Of a DNA stretch of 64,000 nt, positions 17,192-26,553 are shown one piece after another. The notes under the pieces are model-generated. The model made no database searches. It was not told the origin of the DNA and worked only from the letters and a program-made list of their open reading frames with translations. This DNA comes from CAYVHB01 sp964450865 (GTDB lineage Bacteria > Bacillota > Clostridia > Saccharofermentanales > UBA5734). Where the stretch lies: the NCBI GenBank assembly GCA_964450865.1, contig CAYVHB010000015.1, positions 13,337 to 77,336 on the forward strand, read 5' to 3'. The position numbers and the translations under genes are program-made. Position 1 is the stretch's first letter. Each line of letters starts with the position of its first letter.

Positions 17192-18886
17192 ATGGAACGT
17201 TTATCAGCCAATGCCCAGCCCTGGTGGAAGGAAAGCGTGGTTTACCAGATATATCCGCGCAGTTTTCAGGACAGCAACGGGGACGGTATCGGCGATATCC
17301 CCGGCATCATCTCGCGCCTCGATTATCTGCAGGCGCTGGGTATTGATGTAATCTGGCTATCACCGGTCTACCAGTCGCCCAATGATGACAATGGCTATGA
17401 TATCAGCGATTATCAGGCAATCATGGCCGAATTTGGCACCATGGCGGACTTCGACCGCCTGCTGGCGGCCGCCCATGCCCGCGGTATACGCATCCTGATG
17501 GACCTGGTCGTGAACCATACCTCCGATGAACATGCCTGGTTCGTAGCCAGCCGCCAGAGCCCGGACAATCCATTCCGTGATTATTACATCTGGCGACCGG
17601 GTCGCGACCAGGGTCCGCCCAATAACTGGGGTTCGGCCTTTGGCGGGTCAGCCTGGCAATACAGCCCGGAGACAGACATGTACTATCTCCATATTTTCTC
17701 GGCCAAACAGCCGGACCTGAACTGGGAAAATCCGGCCGTACGCCAATCGGTTTACCAGATGATGCGCTGGTGGCTTGACAAAGGGATCGACGGCTTCCGC
17801 ATGGATGTGATCAACCTGATCTCCAAGGTCAACAGCCTGCCGGACAGCCCCCAGCTGATCGGTTTGTATGGCAACGGTGCTCCCTATTTCATGAACGGAC
17901 CGCGCGTCCATGAATTTTTGCAGGAAATGAACCGGGAGGTTCTGTCGCAATATGACATGATGACCGTGGGCGAAACACCCGGCGCCAGTGTGGCTGATGC
18001 CAGGCGTTATACGGGGGCATCCGAGCGCGAACTGAACATGGTCTTCCAGTTTGAGCACATGGAACTTGACGGCGGGCCGCTTGGTAAATGGTGTGACCGG
18101 CGCATTGCCCTGGCCGACCTGAAACAGACACTGAGCAAATGGCAGACCGGCCTGGCCGGCGTGGGCTGGAACAGCCTGTACTGGAATAATCATGATCAGC
18201 CACGCGTTGTTTCGCGCCTCGGCAATGACAGTGTGTACCACCAGGAATCAGCCAAGATGCTGGCAACCTGCCTGCATCTGCTGCAGGGTACTCCCTACAT
18301 TTATCAGGGTGAGGAACTGGGCATGACCAATGTGCGCTTTGCTTCGCTCGACGACTACCGCGACATCGAAACACTGCAGGCTTATCGCGAGCTGGTGGGC
18401 CATGGCCTGGTCGAGCCGGCCACCATGATGCGGTATATCTACAAGGCCAGCCGCGACAACGCCCGCACCCCCATGCAGTGGGATGACTCTCCCCATGCCG
18501 GGTTCAGCACGGCGGCACCCTGGATTGCGGTCAATCCGAACTACCTGTGGATCAACGCCGCCAGCCAGGTCCAGGATCCGGACTCTATCTTCAGCTATTA
18601 TCAGGCCCTGATCCGCCTGCGTAAACAGCAGCCGGTCATCGTCCACGGCCACTATACACTCCTGCTGCCCGCCCACGAGCAGGTCTTTGCCTATAGCCGG
18701 ACTCTTGATGACCAGACGCTGGTCGTCCTGTGCAATTTCAGCGACCAGGCAGCGCCTTTCACATTGCCAGCCGAACTGATCGCAGCGCCCGGTCACTTGC
18801 TGATTGGCAATTACCGCGACGGCACGGCCAGTAGCCGGACAGTCGCCCTGCGGCCATATGAGGCCCGGGCTTTTCTGCTGGGATAA
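17192..18886 (+). CDS. GH13 alpha-glucosidase (oligo-1,6-glucosidase type)
   Basis: Cytoplasmic hydrolysis of alpha-glucosides such as isomalto-oligosaccharides or trehalose derivatives. 564 residues, typical for the GH13 subfamily of oligo-1,6-glucosidases. Opening WWKESVVYQIYPRSFQDSNG and region I DLVVNHTSDEHAWF are family hallmarks. The catalytic residues are D205 (GFRMDVIN), E261 (TVGETPG) and D335 (NNHDQPRVVSRLG). There is no signal peptide. It is monocistronic, with its own promoter and a strong SD. Substrate specificity cannot be fixed from sequence; trehalose-6-phosphate hydrolase and dextran glucosidase are alternatives. Confidence 0.92.
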   Translation: MERLSANAQPWWKESVVYQIYPRSFQDSNGDGIGDIPGIISRLDYLQALGIDVIWLSPVYQSPNDDNGYDISDYQAIMAEFGTMADFDRLLAAAHARGIRILMDLVVNHTSDEHAWFVASRQSPDNPFRDYYIWRPGRDQGPPNNWGSAFGGSAWQYSPETDMYYLHIFSAKQPDLNWENPAVRQSVYQMMRWWLDKGIDGFRMDVINLISKVNSLPDSPQLIGLYGNGAPYFMNGPRVHEFLQEMNREVLSQYDMMTVGETPGASVADARRYTGASERELNMVFQFEHMELDGGPLGKWCDRRIALADLKQTLSKWQTGLAGVGWNSLYWNNHDQPRVVSRLGNDSVYHQESAKMLATCLHLLQGTPYIYQGEELGMTNVRFASLDDYRDIETLQAYRELVGHGLVEPATMMRYIYKASRDNARTPMQWDDSPHAGFSTAAPWIAVNPNYLWINAASQVQDPDSIFSYYQALIRLRKQQPVIVHGHYTLLLPAHEQVFAYSRTLDDQTLVVLCNFSDQAAPFTLPAELIAAPGHLLIGNYRDGTASSRTVALRPYEARAFLLG

Positions 18887-18918
18887 AAAAAGCGGGCAGA
18901 ACCAATGTTTCTGCCCGC
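18885..18918 (-). terminator. Rho-independent terminator
   Basis: A perfect 10-bp stem (GCGGGCAGAA, 18892-18901, with 18909-18918) and a 7-base loop. On the minus strand it is followed by seven T, so it terminates the ferritin-like gene. The stem starts 5 bases after the alpha-glucosidase stop and may also slow transcription from that side. Confidence 0.85.
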
Positions 18919-19075
18919 CAATCCTGCGCGCTGTCAGATAACGGGAAAAGCCGACACCAGCTGAGGAAAAGCCGACTTGAACCGATAAGTAAATGGCCGG
19001 GAGAAAATCCTGCCAGCACAGCCCCCCTGCCGGGCAACTGGCATCTGATATCGGCCGGACCGTTGAACCAGCCGT

Positions 19076-19588
19076 TCAGAAGCGAATCTTGCGGATGTCG
19101 TCCTTGAGGCGTTCAATGTCATTGATCCAGTCTTCGATGTCGTGCTCGTGTTCGAGCTCGTCATTGAGGATGTTGATGGCCATCTGGTAGGTCGCGTAGT
19201 CCTTGCCGTCGGCGAACGCGGCCAGGTTCTGGTAGCGTTGGATCGCACAACGCTCGCCACGCAGGTTTTGCTCGAGAATCACCTCGATATAGGGATCGTC
19301 CGGTGTTTCGTAATCACACTTGGCATGCGCCTTCCAGTGTTCAGGATTGAGAATCGGTGTGCCGCCCAGCTGGATAATGCGATTGACGACCAGCTCGGCA
19401 TGGGCCAGCTCCTGGGTGGCATGCAGCAGCAGCTCGGGCTCGACCTCGCTGCGCATCGGCCCCTCCATGATCCGGGCTCCTATCCAGTACTGATAGTAAG
19501 CCAGCCACTCTTCGGCGAGCGCTTCATTCAAATATTGAATCGTCTGCTGAACATCCAGATGTGAAATTTCAACGGCCTTTTTACCCAT
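19076..19588 (-). CDS. Ferritin-like / bacterioferritin-family protein
   Basis: 170 residues, an iron-storage or DNA-protection ferritin-like four-helix protein. Ligand-bearing helices are visible as LNEALAEEWLAYYQYWIGA, ATQELAHAELVVNRIIQLGG (E-x-x-H), LEQNLRGERCAIQRYQNL and ILNDELEHEHDIEDW (E-x-x-H). AGGAGGT lies 6 bases before ATG 19588, so the longer frame is not used. It has its own promoter and terminator. With rubrerythrin (33260) and glutathione peroxidase (61159) it fits an anaerobe managing oxygen and iron stress. It could be a Dps-like variant. Confidence 0.82.
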   Translation of the reverse strand: MGKKAVEISHLDVQQTIQYLNEALAEEWLAYYQYWIGARIMEGPMRSEVEPELLLHATQELAHAELVVNRIIQLGGTPILNPEHWKAHAKCDYETPDDPYIEVILEQNLRGERCAIQRYQNLAAFADGKDYATYQMAINILNDELEHEHDIEDWINDIERLKDDIRKIRF

Positions 19589-19634
19589 TTGGCACCTCCT
19601 GCTTGTTTGTAATTGCCGGAACCGGATATTATCA

Positions 19635-19663
19635 ATTCTAATTCTTATAAGAATATTTTTCAA
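19635..19663 (-). promoter_or_regulatory. Promoter for the ferritin-like gene
   Basis: Minus strand -35 TTGAAA (19663-19658), a 17-base spacer and -10 TAGAAT (19640-19635), starting at the last codons of the upstream gene. The spacer is A/T rich with a TTCTTATAAGAA palindrome (19643-19654 on the plus strand), which may be an operator. Confidence 0.6.
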
Positions 19664-21649
19664 TCACGGCTGGTCGTTTTCCTGCCCGGCCAGGGCCTCC
19701 GGCTGTGTCAGGTGCAGGCGGTAAATTTTGAAGACGTAGTCGGGATTGCCGACATCGACCGTGTCGGCCACACTGACCGTCACGGCTTCGCCGAGCGAGG
19801 CATAGTAATCAACCAGATAATTCAGCGCGTCATCCCGGTCACTGAAAACAAACAGATTATCATTGCGTACCAGGTCATGGCGTACATCACTGATACCAGC
19901 CCGCGCCAGTTTCTGATCATACAGGGGGGTAAAGCAGGTCCAGCCGCCAAATCCCGTTGAATTGAAAAAGCTGACTGGCCGGAGCTGCGTCCTGAACGTC
20001 AGCGTGTAGGGTGCGGTGTCCAGCAGTTGCTCAAAATAAAAATTATCCGGGTGGATCAGGGTATAATCCAGCAGCCGTTCATATTCCTTGTTGGCCTCGA
20101 TCTGTGACTTGTTGGAAAGGGAGATGCTGATCCAATTATAGACGATCAGAACCAGGGCCAGGCTGACAAGCAGGATCATCAGCAGCCAGGCCGACAGCGG
20201 CTTGTTTAATCTGGCCAATGGGGTAAAGCCTGCCTGCCCGCCCGTAATGCCAGTGCCGTCATTTCTGCTGGCGTTGCCGGCAGTACCATCAATCGGAGAT
20301 TGGGTATCCGATCCATCGCCGCTGGCCTGGTCAGCCAGGGTTTCAATCAAGCGGGCCGGGCCGCGCGAACGAGCCGCCGACATGCCGGCCTGGCGCAGAT
20401 AATTCAGGCTGAAAGCCGCCAAAACCATGATTTCGACCAGATAAATGATCCCGGTGACCCGTAGTGGCATGCGGCCAATCAGGGCCAGAAAGACCCATTC
20501 GGTAAAATGAATGACCAGGAACGCCGCCAGCAGATAACCAGCAGCCGGCTTGAGGATCAGGCCACGGATGAAAAGCAGGTAAATCAGCAGGCCAGCCGCA
20601 AACAGAACAACCGGCGCGAAATCAGCGCTGAACATGCCATTAAACAGGAATGACAGCCGATCGCGATAGAGCTGTGATGCAGCCGGACCCCGGGTGGCTT
20701 CGATTTCGATGCTTTTATCCCGGATTGCCTCATAAGTCCGGGCGTTGGATTGCGGCTGCAGGATGAAGGTCATGCGCATGAAATTGGCATAGGTCTGCGG
20801 CGATATGTCTATCGATTGATAGAATGCCTCGTTGCCCGTGTATTCCGGCATATCGTGATAATCAAACAATTGGCTGCGTGCGACATTATATGCCTTATAT
20901 TGCTGCCAGGCGGGCGTGGCATAGGCTGCCAGCTCGATCAGGAGGATCAGGCCGATGCCGGCCGCAACGACGACGGGCAGCTGCCAGTTGCGCAGGCGAC
21001 GCCGGCCGAGGTCGGCATAACGGATCAGGAAGAGCACGAGGGCAAACGGCAGGGCCAGGTAGAAGACATTGGCCCGGACACAGAAGGCTGAGAGTAGCAG
21101 CCAGGCTGTGACGCTGTTCTCGAACAGTAGCCGCGAAGGATTGGCTGCAGGGGTTGTGAACAACCAGAAAATGGCGGTAGCTGCCAGGGCACCGGCGGTT
21201 GTCGTAAACTGGATATCGGTAACCAGGTTGATCCCGAAAAGCAAGAATCCGGCCCCGACTGCCAGCAGTCCGCCGATTTTTTGCCGGGTTGTTACAGCTG
21301 AATCCAGAACCCGGAACACAATCAGGGCCAGGCAAAGCAGCAGATAGCCCAGCAAGGTCAGGCCATACCAGTCGACGTGACGATTGACCAGGAACAGCAG
21401 GCTGATGATAAAGCCCAGCGGATATTTGATAAAAATCAGGTGACCGTCGGGACGGCCGGAAAATGTACCGGCGGCAATATCCAGCATGGCCAGGTCGTCG
21501 TTGATCGAGTAGACAATTCCCAGCCGGCTATAGGCCATGGCTATTGCGGCGTAAGCCAGCCCGCCGGCCAGCAGCAGGTTGATCAGCAAGTTGAACCGCT
21601 CCTTCTGCCGGACAGACGGCCGATATATTTCATAATGATGATGCTTCAT
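19664..21649 (-). CDS. Large polytopic membrane protein, possible GT-C-type glycosyltransferase
   Basis: 661 residues with about 11-13 hydrophobic helices. The first extracytoplasmic loop carries SINDDLAMLDIAAGTFSG, where the acidic pair sits as in GT-C enzymes that use polyprenyl-phosphate sugars. A Ser/Gly/Asp-rich cytoplasmic linker (about 475-510) and a C-terminal extracytoplasmic domain follow the last helix. Start ATG 21649 follows GGAGGT and lies one base after the upstream TAG, so translation is coupled. It is the last gene of a minus-strand cluster of related membrane proteins. No specific family is recognised; the enzymatic role is inference. Confidence 0.6.
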   Translation of the reverse strand: MKHHHYEIYRPSVRQKERFNLLINLLLAGGLAYAAIAMAYSRLGIVYSINDDLAMLDIAAGTFSGRPDGHLIFIKYPLGFIISLLFLVNRHVDWYGLTLLGYLLLCLALIVFRVLDSAVTTRQKIGGLLAVGAGFLLFGINLVTDIQFTTTAGALAATAIFWLFTTPAANPSRLLFENSVTAWLLLSAFCVRANVFYLALPFALVLFLIRYADLGRRRLRNWQLPVVVAAGIGLILLIELAAYATPAWQQYKAYNVARSQLFDYHDMPEYTGNEAFYQSIDISPQTYANFMRMTFILQPQSNARTYEAIRDKSIEIEATRGPAASQLYRDRLSFLFNGMFSADFAPVVLFAAGLLIYLLFIRGLILKPAAGYLLAAFLVIHFTEWVFLALIGRMPLRVTGIIYLVEIMVLAAFSLNYLRQAGMSAARSRGPARLIETLADQASGDGSDTQSPIDGTAGNASRNDGTGITGGQAGFTPLARLNKPLSAWLLMILLVSLALVLIVYNWISISLSNKSQIEANKEYERLLDYTLIHPDNFYFEQLLDTAPYTLTFRTQLRPVSFFNSTGFGGWTCFTPLYDQKLARAGISDVRHDLVRNDNLFVFSDRDDALNYLVDYYASLGEAVTVSVADTVDVGNPDYVFKIYRLHLTQPEALAGQENDQP

Positions 21650-21650
21650 G

Positions 21651-23485
21651 CTACCTCCGTAAAAAGAACGATCTGGTCTGGCGGCCGGGCATCCGGGCAT
21701 CAGCCAGCCAGGCTTGCGCCCATAATAACATAGCCGGATAAAGCGTGAAAATGTAACGTGATTTGATTTCAAAGAAAATGAGCAGAAAAAAAGTCGCAAA
21801 TACGGGAATCAGCAACAAGTCGAGCTGCTGGCAGCGGCGCCGGCCGGCCAGGTACAGAACCATCATGGTAAAAAACAGCAGATACTGGGCCCGGATCACC
21901 GTATTGAGAAACTGGCGGCCCTGCTGGTAGTCATTTTGCAGATACGGGGTCAGCAAGGTCGGGGCTGCAAATTTGGCTGGCGTGAATTCAGCATTTTCAC
22001 CGAACGCATAGCGCTGGGCCTGATAAGTGCCCTCCATCCAGGTCCAGAGGATTTTCCGGGCGAAAATCTTGCCCAGGCGCCATGGTCCGTACTCAGCAAC
22101 ACGATCCCAGACATCCTGCCAGGTGCGCTCAAAGCTCATGGAAAAGTCCATGAAGCCAAATTCAGGTTCATTGAGGCCAATATAGAGCAGGGAGGCCCGT
22201 GGATAAGAAGGCCGGGCCGGATCGTGCAGATTGACATCGACAGTGGTTTGCAGCAGTGTGGCCGGCAGGCCAAAACACAGGGCGGACAGCAGCAGGACAG
22301 CCAGCAGCTGCCGCCCCTTGAGCGATCCGGCTGTTCCGACACTTCGCTTGCCATGGCTGGTTGTTTTGTCGCTACCTGCGGTCGCTGCCGGCTGTTGCCG
22401 CAGCTGATGCACCGTAAAATCGAACAGCAGGGCCAGCAGGTATAAATCGCCGGTCGGGCGCAGGAATTTGCCGAGCGCCAGCAGGGCGGCGGCTCCAAGC
22501 AGCGCGGGAACCGACCGGCCATTTCGCCAGTAAACAAAAAAGGCCAGCACCCAGATGAATGTGAAGGGCAAGTCATAGTAGAGATGCTGGATATACAGAA
22601 ATGGCGCGATAAACGTCAGTGTCAGCAGGAACAGGCCGTTGCGCAGCCCGATATAGCTGGACTTGCCGGGTTTGCCCTGTCCGGGCCCGGCTGCTGCTTG
22701 ATGAACGGCAGCCGGATCCAGCGTGTCCGGACCCTGCACACACCGGGCTGGGCCTGGTTCCGGCGGCCGGACACACCGGGCTGCGCCATCACTGATCAGC
22801 CAGGCCAGGCCCAGGACCAGCAGGCTGTTGATGATCTTGAGGGTCGCAGGGGCTTGTGGCAGGAAACGCAGCCACAGGCCGTAGAACAGGCTGACATTGA
22901 TGTTGACCTTGAAAGTCTGCAGATAATCTGACTGCAAGATCTGGGACCATTGACCATTGGCAGCCGCCAGCGCTCCCGCATACACGCCGCGCATATCGGA
23001 AAAGGGCAGCGTCGGCACCTGCCAGATAAAGAGGCCCGCAGCCCCCAGAAACAAGCCGGCAGCAAGCGGTGGTCGCAGGATTGACCGCAGGCGTCGGGAT
23101 CGCCGGTATAGCCACCAGCCCAGGCCATAGACGGAGCCGACCAGGACCAGGCCCAGCAGATCGCGCCAGCTGACAGCGGTGAAATATGGGTAATCAGCAA
23201 AATGATACATCGGCTTGATGACCAGGCCGAGCAGCAGGACTGTCACAAATACAGCAAGCAGGACAAACCGCAGGATCTNNNNNNNNNNNNNNNNNNNNNN
23301 NNNNNNNNNNNNNNNNNNNNNNNNNNNNNNNNNNNNNNNNNNNNNNNNNNNNNNNNNNNNNNNNNNNNNNNNNNNNNNAGGCCGAGCAGCAGGACTGTCA
23401 CAAATACAGCAAGCAGGACAAACCGCAGGATCTTCCAGAGTCGATCCATCAGGAACAGGAGCAGGTGGCCGGATCTACGACGCAT
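21651..23485 (-). CDS. GT-C/GT39-like membrane glycosyltransferase, interrupted by an assembly gap
   Basis: Removing the 100 N and one copy of the flanking 55-mer gives an unbroken frame of 559 residues, so the gap is not a biological break. It has about 11 helices. A long first loop contains FSDMRGVYAGALAAANGQW with an Asp near TM1, and LYYDLPFTFIWVLAFFVYWR marks a mid-protein helix. The end FEIKSRYIFTLYPAMLLWAQ is the pattern seen at the last helices of PMT/ArnT-like enzymes. Such proteins move a sugar from a polyprenyl phosphate to a wall polymer or protein. ATG 23485 is preferred, with AGGAGG 9 bases upstream. A duplicate start region lies 76 bases further upstream. Confidence 0.65.
23279..23378. 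other. Assembly gap (100 N) flanked by identical 55-mers
   Basis: The 55 bases at 23224-23278 equal those at 23379-23433. Contig ends sharing exactly one k-mer were joined with a fixed gap, so the true distance is probably minus 55 bases. Confidence 0.95.
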
Positions 23486-23561
23486 TGCCGCATCCTCCTG
23501 AAGGCATCCGGCCATCTGGCCATTGATTGCCAGCGGTCGCTGATAAGGGCCCTTGACACAT
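23475..23561 (-). other. 28-codon leader ORF from a duplicated start region
   Basis: ATG 23561 follows AGGAGG and opens MCQGPLSATAGNQW..., ending in TAG at 23475, ten bases inside the downstream gene. The 17 bases at 23483-23499 (start codon to SD of the real gene) recur at 23559-23575. The upstream gene's TAA lies in the first SD. The arrangement could couple translation of the two membrane proteins; expression is unproven. Confidence 0.45.
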
Positions 23562-23574
23562 TGCCGCATCCTCC

Positions 23575-25623
23575 TTAAGGCTCCGGATTCCTGGTCAGTG
23601 CCTCGAGCACGACCGTCCGGCCGAGATTTTCATAGCAGATCTGGCCGTTTTGATAGTAAAGACGGTAGGCACTGCCATTATCAAGCAGTCCGACGATGGT
23701 TTGTGGCTCTTTGCTGATCCGGTAACAATTAACTTGCGGGACAAGCACTGTCCCGGTGTGGGCGTCCTGGATACTGCCCTGCGGCTGGGGCTTGATATGG
23801 ATTGTATAATCACCCAGTACCACGTCGCGTGGCTGTTGCCTGAAGTCGGCAAAGCTGACATCCACATAGTTTTGTCGCGCCAGGGTCGCCCGGAAATCGC
23901 CGACCCACAGCGCGTTGTAAACCAGGACAATCCCGATCAGTCCGGCCAGCACCAGGCCGCCTGCCCGGGCAGCCAGAGGCCGGACCTGGCTGTGCTGATT
24001 ACCGGGGTGGTCCGGACGGTTCGGGTCATCTGCTTTGCTTGTATTGTCCGGACGGTTCGGGTCATTCTGCCCGGGCTGCTGCAGCCGGGCCTGCAGTCTG
24101 GCTTGCAGCCGGTGCAAGCCAAAGGTCAGCAATATAATGACCGGCCAGCCATAGAGCGGGGCGAACAGGGTGCCGCAATAGAGGATAAATCCCAGCACGG
24201 AGTGGAGCACGAAGATAGCCAGCAGCATGCTGGTTGTGGCCAGGATGACGGGCTGCCGCCACCCCTGCCAGACGCCGGCCCCCACAGCCAGCAGGACCAG
24301 CGCCAGCAAGGCCAGCTGCCAGGCGCTGATCGCCCCGGTCTGGACGACGTAGGGGTAGATGCTGGCATAGGCAGGACCCAGCAGCAGCGGCTGGTAGACG
24401 AAGGCTACCGAGGACGCGATGTTATGCGTGATCTGGGTCAGGCCAGTCATGTAATCGAGTACATAATGCCAGAAGGTATTGAACATCAGGACCAGCACCA
24501 GGCCGGCCATCAGGGCAAAGGCCAGCAAGGTCAGCAGATGGCGCCGGAAAAACGCGGTCATGCTGCGCCGATAGCGGCTGATCAGCTGCCAGATGATCAG
24601 GGGTCCGCTGACTGCAACGGTTATCGGATTCATGCCAAAAGCGGCAATCGCTCCCAGATACAGATAGCGGCTGCCACGCTGGAATAAATAAAGCGTCAGG
24701 AGAACGAAGACCATGGTTGGCCCATGGGTTTCCGGCATGAATGCCATCATGATCGTCGGGAATGAGACGACCTGCAGCAGGGCGCCACCGAAAGCCAGAG
24801 GCCGGCTGACCCACAGCTGGCGCAAGATGCGATAAACCAGGACGGTGGCCAGGGCATTGAGGATTGACTGGATCACGCAGAGCGCATAACCATACCAGAG
24901 CACCATCAGCAGATCGGGTACCTGGCGGTTCAGCCAGCCCAGCGCGGTCAGCGGCAAATAGAAGAGATTATAGAACGGGTGAATCTTGTGCGGGGCATCG
25001 ATCAGGAACGCCTTATAAATACAGCGGGCAATATCCGAATGGAAATAAATGTTATAAATGATCCCATATTCGTCATAGAAATAGAGAAAACGCTCATTGG
25101 CTGACTGGATCAGCAGGAACCAGCCCAGACTGACCGCCAGGCTGATGCCAAAAAGGAGCAGGGCCGTCCGGTGACGGCGCAGCCAGCCCGGCCGGGAATC
25201 GCTGCCGGCCACCGCGCCTGGCACTGCCGTCGCATCACCCGGGGTTGGCGCCCATTTCGCTGCCGCCACAGGCGCCAGCCGCACCGCGGACGGTGACAGC
25301 CCGCGCCTGAGCAGGAGCGCCAGCACGACCTGGCTGATGCCCCAGAACCAGCAGAACACAGCATAACCATAGTAGAGCAGATCATTGGCATCCAGCATCG
25401 GTAATAATCGGCCGGACTGGCGGGCCTTGAAAACGGTATACAAGACAGCCGGACTCAGCAGGGTAAACAACAGAATCTGGATGATGCGCAGACGTCGGGA
25501 ACGGTGGCTGTGCAGGGTCAGCATCAGGACCACGTCAAAAATGAAGGCGGTAGCCAGCCCATAAAAAACATGAATATTGGTCTGAATCCAGCTCAGGGTC
25601 TGACTTTGCAGCAGGTTGATCAT
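23575..25623 (-). CDS. Large polytopic membrane protein with C-terminal extracytoplasmic domain, paralogue of 29877-31868
   Basis: 682 residues. Three N-terminal helices and a Pro/Ala-rich linker (about 120-150) precede a GT-C-like core. The long loop has YFYDEYGIIYNIYFHSD and HKIHPFYNLFYLPLTALGWL, later IMMAFMPETHGPTMVFVLLT and AIAAFGMNPITVAVSGPL. All four have close counterparts in the protein encoded at 29877-31868. After the last helix about 110 residues lie outside, ending with GDYTIHIKPQPQGS and LLDNGSAYRLYYQNGQICYE. Start ATG overlaps the upstream epimerase stop (ATGA). The core resembles lipid-linked-sugar transferases, but no catalytic residue is proven. Confidence 0.6.
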   Translation of the reverse strand: MINLLQSQTLSWIQTNIHVFYGLATAFIFDVVLMLTLHSHRSRRLRIIQILLFTLLSPAVLYTVFKARQSGRLLPMLDANDLLYYGYAVFCWFWGISQVVLALLLRRGLSPSAVRLAPVAAAKWAPTPGDATAVPGAVAGSDSRPGWLRRHRTALLLFGISLAVSLGWFLLIQSANERFLYFYDEYGIIYNIYFHSDIARCIYKAFLIDAPHKIHPFYNLFYLPLTALGWLNRQVPDLLMVLWYGYALCVIQSILNALATVLVYRILRQLWVSRPLAFGGALLQVVSFPTIMMAFMPETHGPTMVFVLLTLYLFQRGSRYLYLGAIAAFGMNPITVAVSGPLIIWQLISRYRRSMTAFFRRHLLTLLAFALMAGLVLVLMFNTFWHYVLDYMTGLTQITHNIASSVAFVYQPLLLGPAYASIYPYVVQTGAISAWQLALLALVLLAVGAGVWQGWRQPVILATTSMLLAIFVLHSVLGFILYCGTLFAPLYGWPVIILLTFGLHRLQARLQARLQQPGQNDPNRPDNTSKADDPNRPDHPGNQHSQVRPLAARAGGLVLAGLIGIVLVYNALWVGDFRATLARQNYVDVSFADFRQQPRDVVLGDYTIHIKPQPQGSIQDAHTGTVLVPQVNCYRISKEPQTIVGLLDNGSAYRLYYQNGQICYENLGRTVVLEALTRNPEP

Positions 25624-26552
25624 CCGTCCTGTACCTCCGCATCTTTCTGTCCCGTCAGCAGGTCGCGGATATCGGCTATCGCCGCCCGGATGCTGTAAGC
25701 CGGCAGAAAATTGAGATCGGCCCGTGCCTTGCTGATATCAAGCCGGGAGGCAAAACCGTCTTCTTCGATCTCCGGCAGCAGCCGATAGCCGGCCCGGTTG
25801 GCGAATACATCACAAAAGAGCCGGGCCATTTCCAGATTGGAAATCGATTCACCGGAGCTGATGTTGAAACTGCCAGACAATTCGCCCTGGGCCAGGGCTT
25901 GCCCGATGGCCTGGCAGACATCCTTGATGTAAATATATTCCCGGGCGGACTGGCCGGCTCCGTAAACATCCAGTGATTCCTGGCGCAGGCAGCGCTCCAG
26001 GAATACACTGAGCATGCCGGTCCGCTCACCCATACCGATCACCTGGGCCAGGCGCAGGGACTTGATGCAAAGGCCATGCCGGCGATTATAGATCCCGGCG
26101 ATATTTTCAATACAGAGCTTGGCCACCCCATATAAATTGAGTGGCTGCAAGGGACTATCTTCCCGGAATGGCCGGTCGTTGCTGGCTGGATAAACGCTGC
26201 GGGTTGAGACATTGACAATATTGGTGATATGCAAGTGCACACAGGCTTGAAACAGGGCATCGGCCAGGGCGATATTGGTCAGGTAATGGCTAAAGGCCTG
26301 TTCCGTCCGGGACGTTGGCCGGGTGGCAGCCAGGTTGACCACGGCCTGACAGCCCCGGAAGATCGTCTGCAACGAATCGAGACTGAAATCGGACGGGACA
26401 TAGCGGATATGGTCATGCTGGAAATAACCGGCGACCGCAGCCGGCCGGTCCGCCTGCTTGGTGGCGACCACATAATGATGACGCGGTGCATTCTCGCGCA
26501 GGTAATGCTGGCCGATAAATCCGGTACCACCAGTCAAGCCAATCGTCAGCAT
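25620..26552 (-). CDS. NAD-dependent epimerase/dehydratase (extended SDR)
   Basis: 310 residues. The Rossmann glycine motif TGGTGFIG lies at residues 8-15 and the active-site pair in NLYGVAKLCIE (Y-x3-K), with catalytic Ser/Thr in NVSTRSVYP upstream. This is the build of nucleotide-sugar epimerases and dehydratases such as GalE. Start ATG 26552 lies one base after the ATP-grasp TAA, with GAGGTG upstream, and its stop overlaps the next start (ATGA). It probably makes or alters a sugar nucleotide for the surrounding glycan genes. Confidence 0.85.
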   Translation of the reverse strand: MLTIGLTGGTGFIGQHYLRENAPRHHYVVATKQADRPAAVAGYFQHDHIRYVPSDFSLDSLQTIFRGCQAVVNLAATRPTSRTEQAFSHYLTNIALADALFQACVHLHITNIVNVSTRSVYPASNDRPFREDSPLQPLNLYGVAKLCIENIAGIYNRRHGLCIKSLRLAQVIGMGERTGMLSVFLERCLRQESLDVYGAGQSAREYIYIKDVCQAIGQALAQGELSGSFNISSGESISNLEMARLFCDVFANRAGYRLLPEIEEDGFASRLDISKARADLNFLPAYSIRAAIADIRDLLTGQKDAEVQDG

Positions 26553-26553
26553 C

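Noticed and set aside
19635..19663. Fur/PerR box at the ferritin-like gene promoter
   Set aside because: The A/T-rich palindrome is suggestive, but it does not match either consensus well enough to name the regulator.
23224..23433. Direct repeats flanking the gap as an IS target duplication or mobile element
   Set aside because: The same 55-base length flanks both gaps and both genes heal on merging, which indicates assembly k-mers, not transposition.
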